From: Calendula officinalis
Taxonomy: Eukaryota; Streptophyta; Magnoliopsida; Asterales; Asteraceae
Length of the DNA stretch: 64,000 nucleotides
Reading direction: 5' to 3'
Assembly: GCA_963853835.1 (NCBI GenBank)
Contig: OY970828.1
Location: 14,637,813-14,701,812 of the forward strand
In this document: piece after piece, positions 1 through 11,580 of the stretch
How the letters are laid out: each line of letters begins with the position of its first letter
How positions within the stretch are numbered: position 1 is the first letter of the stretch
The notes under the pieces: generated by a model
The model's database searches: none
What the model saw: the letters and a program-made list of their open reading frames with translations, nothing else
What the model was told of the DNA's origin: nothing
Translations under genes and position numbers: made by a program

Positions 1-163
1 CACGAAAAACCAATATCATTAGACTATAAGTCTGAGTATTATTACATATTGATGCAACAAAAATTATTAGTTTGGAAATGCGTTGGGAGTGAACTATAAA
101 ACAAATGCGGCCACTAAAATTATAGGAATAATTTGTCATCCCGAAAAACAAGCTAAACATTTT

Positions 164-360
164 TATTTTTTTTTTAACAGCAAGTTAGTTAGTTAGTGGT
201 TCGAGCATAAACAGTGATATCCACAAGGGGCAGTATGCCTTTCCTCAAATCTTCCACCTATGGGGAATAAATCCCACCACCAAAGTCCACGACGGGACTT
301 GAACCCATGACCTATGGATCATGGGCAACAACTTATACCACTAGGCTAGAAGCCTTGAGT
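164..360 (-). mobile_element. tRNA-derived SINE
   Basis: Read on the minus strand, the element starts with a tRNA-like head. An A-box-like TAGCCTAGTGGT lies at 348-337 and a B-box-like GGTTCAAGTCCC at 305-294, with normal internal-promoter spacing. The body ends in an A-rich tail (T run at 164-175 on the plus strand). A near-perfect direct repeat flanks it: AACAAGCTAAAcATTT at 147-162 and AACAAGCTAAAgATTT at 361-376, as expected for LINE-mediated insertion. It was probably transcribed by RNA polymerase III. A true tRNA gene is excluded because no acceptor stem closes around the two boxes. Confidence 0.8.
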
Positions 361-376
361 AACAAGCTAAAGATTT

Positions 377-1376
377 GCAAAGTCTTTTTATGTAACGACT
401 TTTAAGAGGATTTAGTATCACTCAAAGTTATAACACTTTAGGAACTTAGGAACTTGTGATTGTTGAGGTATTTAATTCAACGCAATTTCTTCGATTGGAA
501 TTAAAGTGGAAAGGAAAAAAGTTACTCCGTGTATCTTTATTTTCACAATATATTAGATAAATACGGGCCAATATAAGCACGTTTATTATGTCAAAACATG
601 GTTAAAATGACCGAGCTTTGAATTTTTTAAAACCATTTATAGTAACTTAATGTGTGCTGTCACATAATAACCGTCCAAAACTACATAATTTTTTTAAAAC
701 ACTAAAAAATCATCACATGGTTCAGTTTATCTTCATATGCCGATTTGGGTTATTCTTCCCATATATGGTGAGTTTTAGCAGATCTTCAACGTCATCAAAA
801 AATAATATATTTCATCTTACTAGTCATCAAACAATTTAATAATCTATCATCATAACTGAAATTCAATCCTTTGACTTTTTTTATATATCTTCGTCATCTT
901 ACTAGTCATAAAAAGTTATATTTATGTTTGAAATGGTGCTGGAAAGTATTTTATTTTTGTTTTGAAGTAAAGGAACCAAGTTTTTTTGATTATGTAGAAA
1001 TAATATTCAAAATTATCTTAATTATGTTTTTAAATAAATGATATTTCAAGGTTCATGTTTCTTGAAATAGTGTATAAATTGAACATATATGCATGTGTGT
1101 ATATGACTTTTATTTATCATCTAAGTGCTTTAATACGATGGAAAAGTGGCAAGGCTTTTATCAAAATATTTTAACCAATAGTTTTAGGTGGTTACTTGCC
1201 AAGCTTGGTTATGTGTCAGTGAATACACTTATTATTATCACATATGTGTGTGTATGTTTTTGTGTTTTTTTTCCATAATTGACTAGACACAAAACAAATT
1301 TGTTTACGTAAACCAATCAAATGGAAATTAGGAACGATAATAAGACTAAAGATGACTGGTTCAAAAAAAGAATTAC
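377..1376. other. AT-rich stretch, no gene seen
   Basis: About 1 kb of AT-rich sequence with only short chance open frames. If the GUX gene is intact, this is the beginning of its first intron, because it lies directly 3' of exon 1 on the minus strand. I found no second GUX exon here. Confidence 0.5.
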
Positions 1377-2097
1377 CAGCTTGTAGAGATGGTGACTGAA
1401 TCATACAAGAACCAACCGGCATATTCACCTTCTGCTTGAGTCTATTCAAATCTGGTTTATAAATCCTATAATCGCCTTCTTCCCATATCATATCATCACA
1501 CCTAAATATCTCCCACATCGGTCCTGACCACCCAATAAATACAACATAAACCTCCCTATGATCACCACCATCTTCCCACCCACTATTCACCAGCACATTA
1601 GCCACCACCAAATTCACTTGCAACCGAAACACATCCCGACCACCATCCGGAACCCGAGCCACCACCACGTCCACCTTCTCATACAACTCGGGCATCGGGA
1701 TTTCCGGGCACTTCATTGGCCCCCACTTCCCGTCTTCATCCACCCACTCGGGGAACAAATCTTCCCATTTCTTATCTTCACCAACTCTTTCAAAATTTAT
1801 CGCGGTCAAATAATGACCAGCTAAGTCATTGACCAAGGTGCGGTCAACCTCGACGTTGAGGTTGACCACCCCGATCTTTGGCTTATCTGGTCTATTTTTG
1901 ACCAAGAATTGGAGTTTGTCATACCAACGTGGTTGTTTTGTGGTGATGAGATGGCGGTTGGAGGTTGTTCGGTCTTCCTCCGGGTGTAGATTGTAAGTGG
2001 TTGTGTGGATTAGAAGTGTGAGGGTTAGACAAAGAAGGAGAAGGAAGATGGGGAATGGTTTTTGTTTTGAAAAGAATGGCTTTGAAACCATGCTCAT
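1377..2097 (-). CDS. GUX-type xylan glucuronosyltransferase, exon 1 (partial gene)
   Basis: This encodes the N-terminal 240 residues of a plant GUX/PGSIP protein (GT8 family), which adds glucuronic acid side chains to xylan in the Golgi. Visible features are a type II signal anchor at about residues 13-32 after a short basic start, then the family blocks CPEIPMPELY, RDVFRLQVNLVVAN, GPMWEIFRCDD, YKPDLNRLKQK and MPVGSC. The frame continues past 1377, but a GTAATT donor at 1376-1371 follows the point where GUX exon 1 normally stops (phase 1). The catalytic GT8 half with its DXD motif is missing; it is either beyond the left edge or lost. As I recall the family, the usual Cys in ARVPC and in GSCGPM is replaced here (VPD, GWSGPM), which could mean a divergent or failing copy. 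The start is the first ATG; a second Met lies two codons on. The GUX4/5 branch is likely but not certain. Confidence 0.8.
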
Positions 2098-2312
2098 ATT
2101 GTTATGATTTCATTGCCTCTTTGTATTTTCGTATATAAATATGTATGTTGAAAAGGAGTTTGATGGAAGCACGTTTGCCATTTCATAATAGAATTTGGTA
2201 GGAAGGAGAATAAGATAACAAGACAAATATTAGGCCTTTTCAATTATTTATACTTTCTGTCTTTTTAATTAATTTTTTAGAAATTTATTGATAATTATAA
2301 TATAATTATAAC
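2098..2312 (-). promoter_or_regulatory. Upstream region of the GUX exon
   Basis: AT-rich sequence directly upstream of the GUX start codon. TATA-like words occur around 2129-2142 on the minus strand, but they are so close to the ATG that the 5' UTR would be very short. No defined promoter element can be asserted. The proximal region is only about 215 bp before an hAT MITE begins. Confidence 0.3.
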
Positions 2313-2526
2313 TAGGGGAGCCTGGTACAGGAACCAAACCGAACAAATTACATATTATCAGTTTTGATTCGGAAATGGTCATCTTTATTCGAGGCTCGGA
2401 CCAAAACCGATAGGATCAAAACTGAAAATCATGAAATTATAAACTAGAAACCGAACCTATTACATGTTTTTCAATTTGGTTAGTCTTTTGTTCAGTTTAG
2501 TTTTTTCCCCCAAATACTCACCCCTA
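2313..2526. mobile_element. hAT-type MITE
   Basis: A 214-bp element with ends TAGGGGAGCCTGG and, on the other strand, TAGGGGTGAGTATTTGG. Its body is rich in CCGAACC/GGTTCGG-like words, as in many plant hAT MITEs. The 8-bp flanks ATTATAAC (2305-2312) and ATTATACC (2527-2534) match at 7 of 8 positions, the target-site length typical of hAT. It has no coding capacity. Confidence 0.75.
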
Positions 2527-2534
2527 ATTATACC

Positions 2535-3123
2535 AAGGAAAATTATATATTTTTCTACTAAATTTTTATACTTTGATCACTTTTCTATCCATAAAGTCAT
2601 GATATATAAATATATTAATCCTATTTTTCTAAATCTTATCATTTAATTTACATACTTATGTTGATCAAGTTAGTAAACAGTTATCATCTCCCTTGTAACA
2701 TATATGTACTGATATTATTGGGGTTGCTTTAATAATTTTTTTACGTTAACACTATTTTTGGTTTGAGTAATAATATCAAAATTGTTACTAAACTACATGT
2801 TTGATTAGTACCTGATTTTAGAGTTACTACCTTACATGATGACACCCAATATTAAATAAATGTTTTTTTATTAGATTTAAACTAGAGGTGTCAACTAATA
2901 CGAATCACATTCTCATTAAATATATTCAAATGGGTGATTCCTAAATCGAGATAAAATGAAATAAAATTTTCCTTTTAAGTATAGAATTATATTTCAATTC
3001 TTCTTAAAATAGACCGTGTGACCGTACGATGTGCAACTCCACTAAAATGCCGCCACGTGTCCAAGTTAGTGTTGCTCAACCGTGTTACTACTGCTCGTAA
3101 GTACTTCTTAACCTTGCTACTAC
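2535..3123. other. Intergenic AT-rich DNA ending in a degenerate repeat
   Basis: No gene is seen. From about 3066 the sequence becomes a degenerate repeat built from words such as GTTACTACTGCTCG. It is cut by the Copia-1 insertion after the target-site copy ACTAC (3119-3123) and resumes at 15432 beyond the element. Confidence 0.5.
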
Positions 3124-3284
3124 TGTGAACTTACAAAAGGAGGCTAGGGTTTCATAGAAAATATCAAAAGTTAAGTTACAGAACAAGACAAAGAAAGACA
3201 ATATATATAGTAAAGCTAATTAACTAGCTAATGGGCTAGACATAAGGCCCAACTAATAAACCCAATAAGACTAATAAGCTAACA
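3124..3284 (-). repeat. Copia-1 3' LTR
   Basis: A 161-bp LTR bounded by TG and CA. It matches 15275-15431 almost base for base, with an extra TTAA near 3220. The left flank ACTAC is repeated after the right LTR. Confidence 0.92.
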
Positions 3285-3297
3285 TCCCCCCTCAAAC
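3285..3297 (-). other. Copia-1 polypurine tract
   Basis: On the minus strand the sequence GAGTTTGAGGGGGGA runs directly into the TGTTAGC start of the 3' LTR. This is the usual place and composition for the plus-strand primer of an LTR element. Confidence 0.8.
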
Positions 3298-4257
3298 TCA
3301 TAATGCAACACTAATAAGCATTGAGAGTTTGTCAGTCAGAAAATGAAACCGAGGAGCAGTCAAGGGCTTTGTAAACATATCAGCAATCTGCAGAGTAGAA
3401 GGAATATGCAGAAGCGAGATAGTCCCCTGAAGCAAATGATGACGAGTGAAGTGACAATCAATTTCAATATGCTTTCTATCCTCATGAAATACTGAATTCT
3501 TGGCAATCAATATGGCACTTTCATTGTCACAATGTAATGGAGTAGGCTTCGAAATGTTAACACCCATATCTGCAAGAAGCCATCGTAACCAAACAATCTC
3601 ACAAGTGGCAAGGGCCATGGCACGATACTCAGATTCGGTAGAAGAACGAGAGACGATATCTTGTTTCTTACTTTTCCACGAAATCAATAAATCTCCAAGG
3701 AAAATATAGTACCAGTAGTGGATTTTCGATCATAAACGTCACTATCCCAATAAACATCACTATAGGCACGTAACTCAAGTGAGGATGAAGAAGGAAGAAC
3801 AAGGCTGCGAAATTGTGTGCCACGAAGATATCTCAAAATACGCATCACAGCTTCCCAATGAACACTAGTTGGAGCAGTGACAAACTGACTAACAACATGA
3901 ACTGCATGACAATATCAGGTCTTGTGACGGTGAGATAAACCAAACTCCCCACAATGGTACGATAAAGGCTCGGATCAGATAAGGGGACACCGTCAGTTGG
4001 AGAGTACTTGGCATCACTTTCTAAAGGAGTATCAACTGTCCGGTTATCTGTGAGTCGTGCACGGTCAAACAAATCTGAAATATACTTTGTCTGAGATAAA
4101 ATGTAACCCTTTGGGGATTGAGCAACTTCAATTCCCAAGAAATACCGAAGCAAGCCCAAATCCTTCATAGCAAATCGATGTGCTAAATCTCGTTTCAAAG
4201 ATTCTATACCATGATTATCATCGCCAGTAATAATCATATCATCAACATATAAGGAAA
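3298..4257 (-). pseudogene. Copia-1 pol, C-terminal part (RT end and RNase H)
   Basis: This is the second half of the Copia-1 polyprotein, cut off from the rest by Copia-2. Just left of the junction the frame reads LSLYVDD, the reverse transcriptase active-site block, then the RT thumb region to about 3845. RNase H follows at 3298-3687 with SWKSKKQDIVSRSSTESEY and HCDNESAI, then the usual end block ADMFTKPL. Between about 3688 and 3930 the frame is broken by at least one shift. The gene is dead: it is split, frameshifted and lacks codons at the junction. Confidence 0.85.
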
Positions 4258-4956
4258 GAAGGATTTATGTGCACAGATAAGTACACGTGTCACAGTGTCC
4301 AATGTTATAAGACACTAAAGGGCCACACCACTACACACCCAATAATGGACAACCGAATAAATTAAGTTGTGTGGAATAATTAACTAGTTATGTTAATTAT
4401 AAAGAAGAGGATAAATAATAATAAGTTAATTATTATTGAGGATGGTTAATATTAGGTTAAGTATTTAACGGACAGTTAATTAATAGTTAATTAACTAACT
4501 AGTAAAAGTCCAAGGGTTTAAAGTGTTAATAGGAAGTTTAATTATGAGATTAATCATAATTAAACTCCAAGGACTAAACCGTAACATCTAGCCTTATAAA
4601 TAGAAGGCTTATGTAAGGGTTTAAGGGTTACACTTTTCACATCACCTAAACCCTAAACCTCTCCCTCTCTCTCTCTTTCGACCGTACGAACGAAGGAAGA
4701 ACCCCATAGGGTTCTTCGGTTTTTCGGGTTCGAGTTCGACCGAGCTCACACACACACACAAGTCTTTGTGTGTTGCTTTGTTTGTACAACGCGGTCTTGC
4801 AGCGTGTCCAGGTGGTGCAGTATAGGTGGATCACTTCTTTAGCTATCTAAAGGTAATGTTCATCTTCTTCACTTTCTCGTGATCTCATTGATTAGTAGAG
4901 ATCCAGTAATGTGGTATTCAAGTTCCGCCATGTGAATACTACAAGGTTTTCCTACA
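4258..4956 (+). repeat. Copia-2 5' LTR
   Basis: A 699-bp LTR. The first two bases (TG in the right copy) have been lost or changed. It ends in CCTACA. It holds a CT run (about 4663-4676), a CA run (about 4747-4759) and a TATA-like CTTATAAATAGAAGG near 4594, about 330 bp before the LTR end, which could be its promoter. Confidence 0.9.
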
Positions 4957-4957
4957 G

Positions 4958-4969
4958 TGGTATCAGAGC
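4958..4969 (+). other. Copia-2 primer binding site (initiator tRNA-Met)
   Basis: TGGTATCAGAGC lies one base after the LTR end. It is complementary to the 3' end of plant initiator tRNA-Met, the usual copia primer. Confidence 0.92.
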
Positions 4970-5017
4970 GATCTACTAATCTTAATGAGATTCGATGGAG
5001 TTTCTTTTATCTAGAAA

Positions 5018-5348
5018 AGAACCCTAGAATTTTCGGCCAAGAACATTGTTCAAGTTTATGAACAATTGGCTTGAATAGGGTTCTAGATGAAAAGAAATTA
5101 GGCTTCTTTTTCCTTCTTGTATTTTCCGAATTTCGTAAATATATGTATATAATATTAAGTTTTTTAATCTTAGAAAGAACCCTAGTAAATTTAATCCAAG
5201 AACATTGTTCAAGTTTATGAACAATTGGATTGAATAGGTTTCAAGATAAAAAGAATTAGGTTTCTTTTCTTGTCTAGTAAAAACCCTAGAAAAATTAGTC
5301 CAAAAATATAATCAACCAAGATCATGGTAGATTATTGGACAAATTAGG
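5018..5348 (+). ncRNA. Three related leader hairpins with compensatory changes
   Basis: Three copies of one fold lie about 140-160 bases apart. Copy 1 (5018-5084): outer stem AGAACCCTA with TAGGGTTCT, middle stem GGCCAA with TTGGCT, inner stem TTGTTCA with TGAACAA, loop AGTTTA. Copy 2 (5176-5242): same inner stem, middle stem ATCCAA with TTGGAT, outer stem with one mismatch. Copy 3 (5283-5350): middle stem GTCCAA with TTGGAC, and a new inner stem AATCAACC with GGTAGATT (one mismatch). The middle stems differ between copies yet still pair, which points to a selected RNA structure. It is not a known Rfam family that I recognise. Confidence 0.6.
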
Positions 5349-6054
5349 CTTTAGACAAATTAAAGAAAGTTGTGTTATTCTTAGTATTAGAATAACACAT
5401 TTATTTATTTGTTATTACTAGTTTTATTATAATTTTCGGTATTATATAAAAAAATAAAAATAAATTATAAGAGGGTAGTTTCAGTCGAGCAAGGCTCGGA
5501 CGAAGGGGCCGAACGGACGAACCGAACCGAGCCACGGTTCGGTCCTCGTTTATCGATCCAGTTTTTTCCCTCGTTGTGTATTTTATCCAGTTTCGTTAAC
5601 CTAAGGCTCAGTTTCGGGCACATAGGGTACACGGGATCAAATCGGATGTTAAAAGGTTTACTTTTTGACAAGTTTCATTATTTATTCGTTTATTATAATA
5701 ATAAGTATCAACATTTAAAATAAACCTAATGATTTTAAACAGTTAGTTTAAGATCAAGATAATTATGAAATTAAGGAGGAAATAAGAAACCAGTTTTATG
5801 AGTAATTTAATAATTATCAGTTTGGTAATTTAAATTATCAGTTTATTTAATTAATTAGAATGACATAACCCAAAAGAAATGATATTGTGTTTAATTTAAT
5901 TATTCCGAATTATTTTTTATTTTACGGAAAGTTTTATAAAGTTTTATTTTTAAACTAAATACACAAAACACAAAACCAAGTCTTTGGGGTTATGGCATGG
6001 CAATTTTTGGAATTGCAAGTATTATTTATTTTTCGTTTATTTTAACATAAAATA

Positions 6055-6300
6055 ATAAGGTGGTGATTATAAACAGTTTGTTTAGAAAACCAAGATTTAA
6101 TTATAAGATGGTAATTATAAACAGTTTGTTTAGAAAACCAAGGTATAATTAATAAGATGGTGATTATAAACAGTTTGTTTAGAAAACCAAGTTTTAAAAT
6201 TAATAATGGTAAAGTAAACAGTTTGTTTATAAACCAAGTTTTATGAAACAAATTAAAAGGTGGAATTTATAAACAGTTAGTTTATAAAAACCAAGTAATT
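6055..6300 (+). repeat. Short tandem array in Copia-2 leader
   Basis: About five imperfect units of 45-55 bp, each containing ATAAACAGTTTGTTTAGAAAA or a close variant followed by CCAAG. Units begin near 6066, 6112, 6165, 6212 and 6266. They are direct repeats without unique spacers, so this is not a CRISPR array. Confidence 0.75.
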
Positions 6301-6818
6301 AAAAACGGGCTAACTTTTCGAACAAAGGAAAATCCTTTTTAGAAAATCTTAGATCAGAGTGCAACCCATCTAATGGAACACCTCACTTGTTCAACGATAT
6401 TCACATTGTAAGGAGAAAGAACCTTAGATGTGGATTCAAATCATTGCGAGTGTTAGGGTGCGTAGGGTCTTGTGATAATCGGGAGTCCCGGCGCAAGGCA
6501 TCGCACTGTCTTAGATGGTACGATATATTTTGGTGATAATCGGGAGTCCCGGCCCAAAATGCACTAGAGGGATTAAAACATGTACAAGTTTGTTGTTCAA
6601 CTTGATATCCCGAGGATCTAGGAATCGTTTCTAGTCTAGAGGCGATCGGTATGGCTATACCTACCAGAAATAGCGTGGCTCTAATGGGAGTGCCCAAACC
6701 TTGCATTAGAGGGCGTGAAATATGGGTCCTAGTCTAACTATTATTATTAAAAGGTAATAATGTTAGAAGTTATTTATTTTATCTAATCTTACTAACCGTT
6801 TGTTTGTTTTTCTTATAG

Positions 6819-9800
6819 ATGTCTGTACTGTCAGAAATTCCGTTTTATTCACCGATCGAATCGCGAAAGTTCATCACTGGAAAATGGAAGCTTACTGGTC
6901 CAAACTACAAAGTTTGGAGGGTGCATTTTAGGAGTTACCTAAAAGCACAGAATCTACTGTACGTGATAGACGAGGTGCCCAAGGGACAACCAGGGCAAGA
7001 TCCCCAGGATGATGAGCTTGACGCTTATTATCAGTATCTGGCAGATGAATCACAAGTTATGTCGATTCTTATTCTTACTTCATTATCAGAGCTTACTGAT
7101 AATCTACGTAAGAAACCATGCTATGAGTTTGTCCAGTATCTTGAGGAGACGTTTAAAGATAGTACTGAAGATAGCAAGCAGTTCATTTTGCAAGAAATCA
7201 TTTCGTCGAAAATGACAGATGATCAACCACTGAGTGACCACCTTATCAACATAAGGAGGTTGCTAGATTGTCTCACCCTAGTTACTGGCACATCAAACGA
7301 GCATGAACAAGTCTTGTTCTTGTTTGGATCTCTCACTCAGTACTATCAGGACAAGGTAGTACGTATGATCGGGAATTTTGATTTGAGTGTCGCAGGTCTA
7401 CACGAGAATCTCTTGTGTATACGCGATGTTCAAAGGCTGGAGGAAGAATCTCTCCCTGAGATTCAGCAGGATGAGTTCTATGATTGGTTGAATGACTTTG
7501 CTGATTTGTGTTGCCCAACTTGTGGCATCAAGGATATTTGCGAGCACACGTCGGACGTGGGCCTGTTGGACGCTGACTTTGTCAGCGATTCAGGTATCTT
7601 TATGATTGATTGTCTCGTTACTTCTAGTGAATCCTGGGTATTAGATACCGGATGTGGTCATCACATTTGCAATCATTTGCAGGGATTTAAGAAGAACAGG
7701 AGGCTGGGATGAGGGGATGTTGAACTACGAGTATGCGAAGGTTCCAAGGTTGGAGCTGAAGCCGTAGGAACATATCTTCTCAAGTTGCCTTCAGGAAGAG
7801 TCTTGGAACTTAAATATTGTTATTATGTTCCTAGACTTATTAAGAATGTTATTTCTTTTGATTTACATATAGACAGTGGTTTTTATTATGAGTTTTATGG
7901 AAAAACAATTTCGTGTTTAAAAGATGACATTTTATATTTTAATGCAAATTCTCATAATGGTCTATACACGTTAAATCTAAATAACATAGAACGAGACGTT
8001 TATCATATAAGTAAAAGATCCAAGAGTAACTTGAATCAAACTTATCTTTGGCATTGTCGTTTAGGTCATATAAACGAGACTCGCATTAAGAAGCTCCACG
8101 ATGATGGAATTCTAGAGCCATTTGATTTGGAATCATATGCAATATGCGAAGCTTGTTTATCTGGCAAGATGACAAAAGACCCTTTCAATCATTACAATGA
8201 AAGGGCAGGCGAGTTGTTAGGGATAATACACACAGATGTGTGTGGACCCTTTACTCCAGAAGCTAGAGGAGGATACCGCTACTTCATTACCTTTACTGAC
8301 GACTTCAGTAGGTATGGTTATGTCTTTCTTATGAGACTAAAGTCTGAGAGCTTTGACAAGTTCAAAGAATATCAGAGGGAAGTAGAGAACCAACTAGGCA
8401 AGAAAATTAAGTCACTTCGGTCTGACCGAGGAGGCGAATATTTGAGCCAAGAGTTCGACGATCATTTGAAGGAATGTGGGATTGTTTCACAACTCACACC
8501 TCCGTATACGCCTCAGATTAATGGCGTATCAGAAAGGAGGAATCGCACCTTGTTAGACATGGTACGTTCAATGATGTGTCGCGCCCCACTACCACTATCA
8601 TTTTGGGGACATGCACTCGAGACTGCAGCATTCACACTGAATAGGGTTCCGACCAAGTCAGTAGAAAAGACTCCGTTCGAGCACTGGGCGGGGAGAAAAC
8701 CTAAATTATCTTTTCTCAAGATTTGGGGTTGTGAAGCATACGTTAGACGTAACTTCACAGACAAACTAAACCCCAAGTCAGACAAGTGTATCTTCGTTGG
8801 ATATCCAAGGGAAACCTTAGGATACTATTTCTATCATCAAGAAGACAACAAAGTCTTTGTTGCTCGGAAATGTGTCTTCTTGGAGGAGAAGTTTCTAGGA
8901 ACTGAAACTCCAAGAAAAGAAATAGAGCTTCAAGAAATTGAAGAGAACGAAGATCCACCGACGACTTCAGTCGAACCAGTAGTTCAACAAAGAATTGTTG
9001 ATCGCCAACCAGATCCACCGGTTGAGGAAGAAGAGACACGCAATCCGCGTAGGTCCAGTAGACCACGCCAAGAACCAGATAGGTATCTTGGATTCATGAT
9101 CGATGAAGATGATGGAAGTCTACTAGAACCATTAACCTACAGCGAAGCTGCTGACGGCTTAGAGTCTGAAAGATGGCTCAAGGCTATGCAAGCAAAGATG
9201 CAATCCATGTATGACAACCAAGTTTGGGTGTTATCAAACTTGCCACCACATTCTCGTGCTGTTGGATGCAAGTGGGTTTTCAAGAAGAAAACCGACATGG
9301 ATGGAAAAGTACATACTTACAAAGCACGACTCGTTGCGAAGGGTTTCACGCAAACACATGGTGTGGATTATTCTGAAACCTACTCGCCAGTCGCCATGCT
9401 TAAGTCTATTAGAATTCTTATGGCCATATCAGCATATTACGGCTATGAGATATGGCAGATGGATGTTAAAACCGCCTTCCTTAACGGGGAGTTGAATGAG
9501 GACGTATTCATGATACAACCAGATGGTTTTACTGATCCAAAGAATTCCAATAAAGTATGTAAATTGCTAAAATCCATTTATGGATTGAAGCAAGCATCTA
9601 GAAGTTGGAACTTACACTTTGACAAAAGAATCAAATAATTTGGTTTTGTCAAGAGTGAGTTCGAGGCGTGTGTCTATACAAAATTCAGTGGGAGCGTAGT
9701 AATCTTCCTAGTCTTGTATGTCGATGACATACTGCTTATAGGAAACGATATACCAGCATTACAAGGAGTAAAATCCTGGTTAGGTAAATGTTTCCAGATG

Positions 9801-10709
9801 AAAGACTTGGGAGAAGCCGCATTTATAATAGGTATAAAGATCTATAGGGATAGATCTAGGCGGCTTATTGGACTTAGTCAAAGTACATACATTGACAAAG
9901 TACAGAAGAGATTCAGTATGAGTGATTCCAAGAGAGGAATCATTCCGATGTCACATGGCATTACACTGAGCAAAGCTCAGAGTCCCACATCTAGAAAGGA
10001 AATAGCTAGGATGAGTTTGGTACCATATGCTTCGGCAATTAGATCAATCATGTATGCCATGTTATTTACTAGGCCCGATATTGCTTACTCCATAAGTCTC
10101 ACGAACAGATATCAAAAGAATCCTGGTGAACCCCATTGGGTGGCTGTCAAGAACATTCTCAAGTATTTGAGAAGGACGAAAGAAATGTTCTTGGTCTTTG
10201 GAGGTTCGATGGAAGAACTGCGTGTAACTGGTTACACAGATGCAAGCTTCCAAACCGACAGAGATGATTACAAATCTCAATCGGGATTTGTCTTCACGCT
10301 AAACGGAGGAGCTATATCTTGGAAGAGTCAGAAACAAGATACGATAGCAGATTCGACTACAGAGGTTGAGTACATTGCCGCAAATGATGCTGGGAAAGAA
10401 GCCATGTGGCTTAAGAATTTTATCGAGGATCTTAGAGTTATTGCCAGTATCTCTAGACCCATCGAAATATTCTGTGATAACAGTGGGGCAATAGCGCAAG
10501 CTGTTGAACCAAGAGAGCATCAAAAGACCAGGCATGTACGCAGGAAATATCACCTCATACGCGAGTATGTTAGAGAGGGTGATATTATAATTAAGAAAAT
10601 ACCAGCGGATGACAACGTCGCTGACCCGTTGACAAAACCACTAGTTGGACCAAAGCATGAAAAACATGCGCACGCTATAGGCATGAAGTACCTAAATATT
10701 GGTAGCTAG
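6819..10709 (+). pseudogene. Copia-2 gag-pol polyprotein with two in-frame stops
   Basis: One frame of 1296 codons, otherwise open, covers the whole copia polyprotein. Gag is at residues 1 to about 230 (MSVLSEIPFYSP start, UBN2-like WRVHFRSYL). The aspartic protease motif is LDTGCGHH near residue 275. Integrase has an HHCC finger (WHCRLGH then CEACLSGK) and core blocks HTDVCGPF, TDDFSRYGY and NGVSERRN. Reverse transcriptase includes CKWVFKKK, QMDVKTAFLNG and YVDD at 9717-9728. RNase H includes TDASFQTD, CDNSGAIAQ and the end ADPLTKPL. A TGA at 7710-7712 falls just after the protease motif and a TAA at 9636-9638 lies in reverse transcriptase; the related copy at 58291 reads Glu at the second position. 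The copy is therefore inactive on its own, but recently so. Confidence 0.92.
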
Positions 10710-11580
10710 TAGAATTGATTAGATTCATAGACATGTTTGAAATCGATACATTATGTAATAACATTTCGTGGGATTGAAATAGAAAGTTTTACGTAATATT
10801 TTCACATTGTCTATTCTTAACATGTTTTAAACCTATCCTTGATACACAAAGTTTTTGAGTATCTAAATTGTCTGTGGTTGCTTGAATTTAGTGGGAGCTA
10901 GATTCAAGAGTTAATACCATTATGAATATTTATCTATTTCATAGTTATTGAATAGAGAAACAAGGGTTGTTAAAATAAATATTCATAGATGTTTACAGAG
11001 TTTGCTAAACATTAGACGTGACCAAAAGATCAATATTACTTCATGGAGCCCAAGCATGAGTAATTTCGAGTAGATGTCCTCTGACCTGAGACGTTTTGGT
11101 TTGAGACACGATGACTTCTGATCTTTAGCATTTATCTACCGTCACACCGTAAAAGGGTGATCATAAGGAACTTGACTATGACAGCGGAAGTCGTGGGCAA
11201 GATAACGCAAATGTCAAGATGGAATTTGCACCTTCTTTAACTAGAAGAGATATTTCATGGCCGCTCGACGATTAAGACTACTGAAATGCGTGGCCGCGCT
11301 CGGAGAATGATTAGATCATTTGGTAATCCGTTACTGCAGAAAGTCGAAATCAGAGTCGAGAAAATTCGAGTATATAGAACAAGATCCCTGCTCCATGTCT
11401 AATACTCAAATTAAGAAATATCGTGATGCGAAAGGAAAATCTGTTAGTGTTATTCATTTTATGAATATTATCTCTGGATGTAAGAGTTCTTATGACCTGG
11501 TTATCCTAAATGTCTGGCTAGGGACCGCTTTAGGCCAACGATGATCAGAAAGTGTTTCTTAACTTGCACAAGTGGGAGTC
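10710..11580 (+). other. Copia-2 3' untranslated internal region
   Basis: 870 bp between the polyprotein stop and the 3' LTR, with no convincing coding sequence. It ends in ACAAGTGGGAGTC, the likely polypurine tract (about 11568-11580), directly before the TGAAGG start of the LTR. Confidence 0.7.

Larger units (their letters stand above)
4970..6818 (+). other. Copia-2 long untranslated leader
   Basis: About 1.85 kb between the primer site and the gag start, unusually long for copia. In order it holds three related stem-loops (5018-5348), AT-rich DNA, a short tandem array (about 6055-6300), and two copies of GATAATCGGGAGTCCCGGC (starting near 6475 and 6535), each able to fold on CGGGA/TCCCG. 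No convincing gene lies here; short open frames are chance. It probably carries packaging, dimerisation or translation signals. Confidence 0.7.

Noticed and set aside
294..348. tRNA gene
   Set aside because: A and B boxes are present, but no acceptor stem closes, the body continues to an A-rich tail, and target-site copies flank the unit. It is a SINE.
1558..1824. Plus-strand protein over the GUX exon
   Set aside because: Antisense shadow of a well-supported minus-strand exon; composition (His/Pro/Thr-rich) is typical of such shadows.
6055..6300. CRISPR-like array of similar units
   Set aside because: Units are imperfect direct repeats with no unique spacers, in the leader of a plant retrotransposon; ordinary tandem repeat growth explains it.
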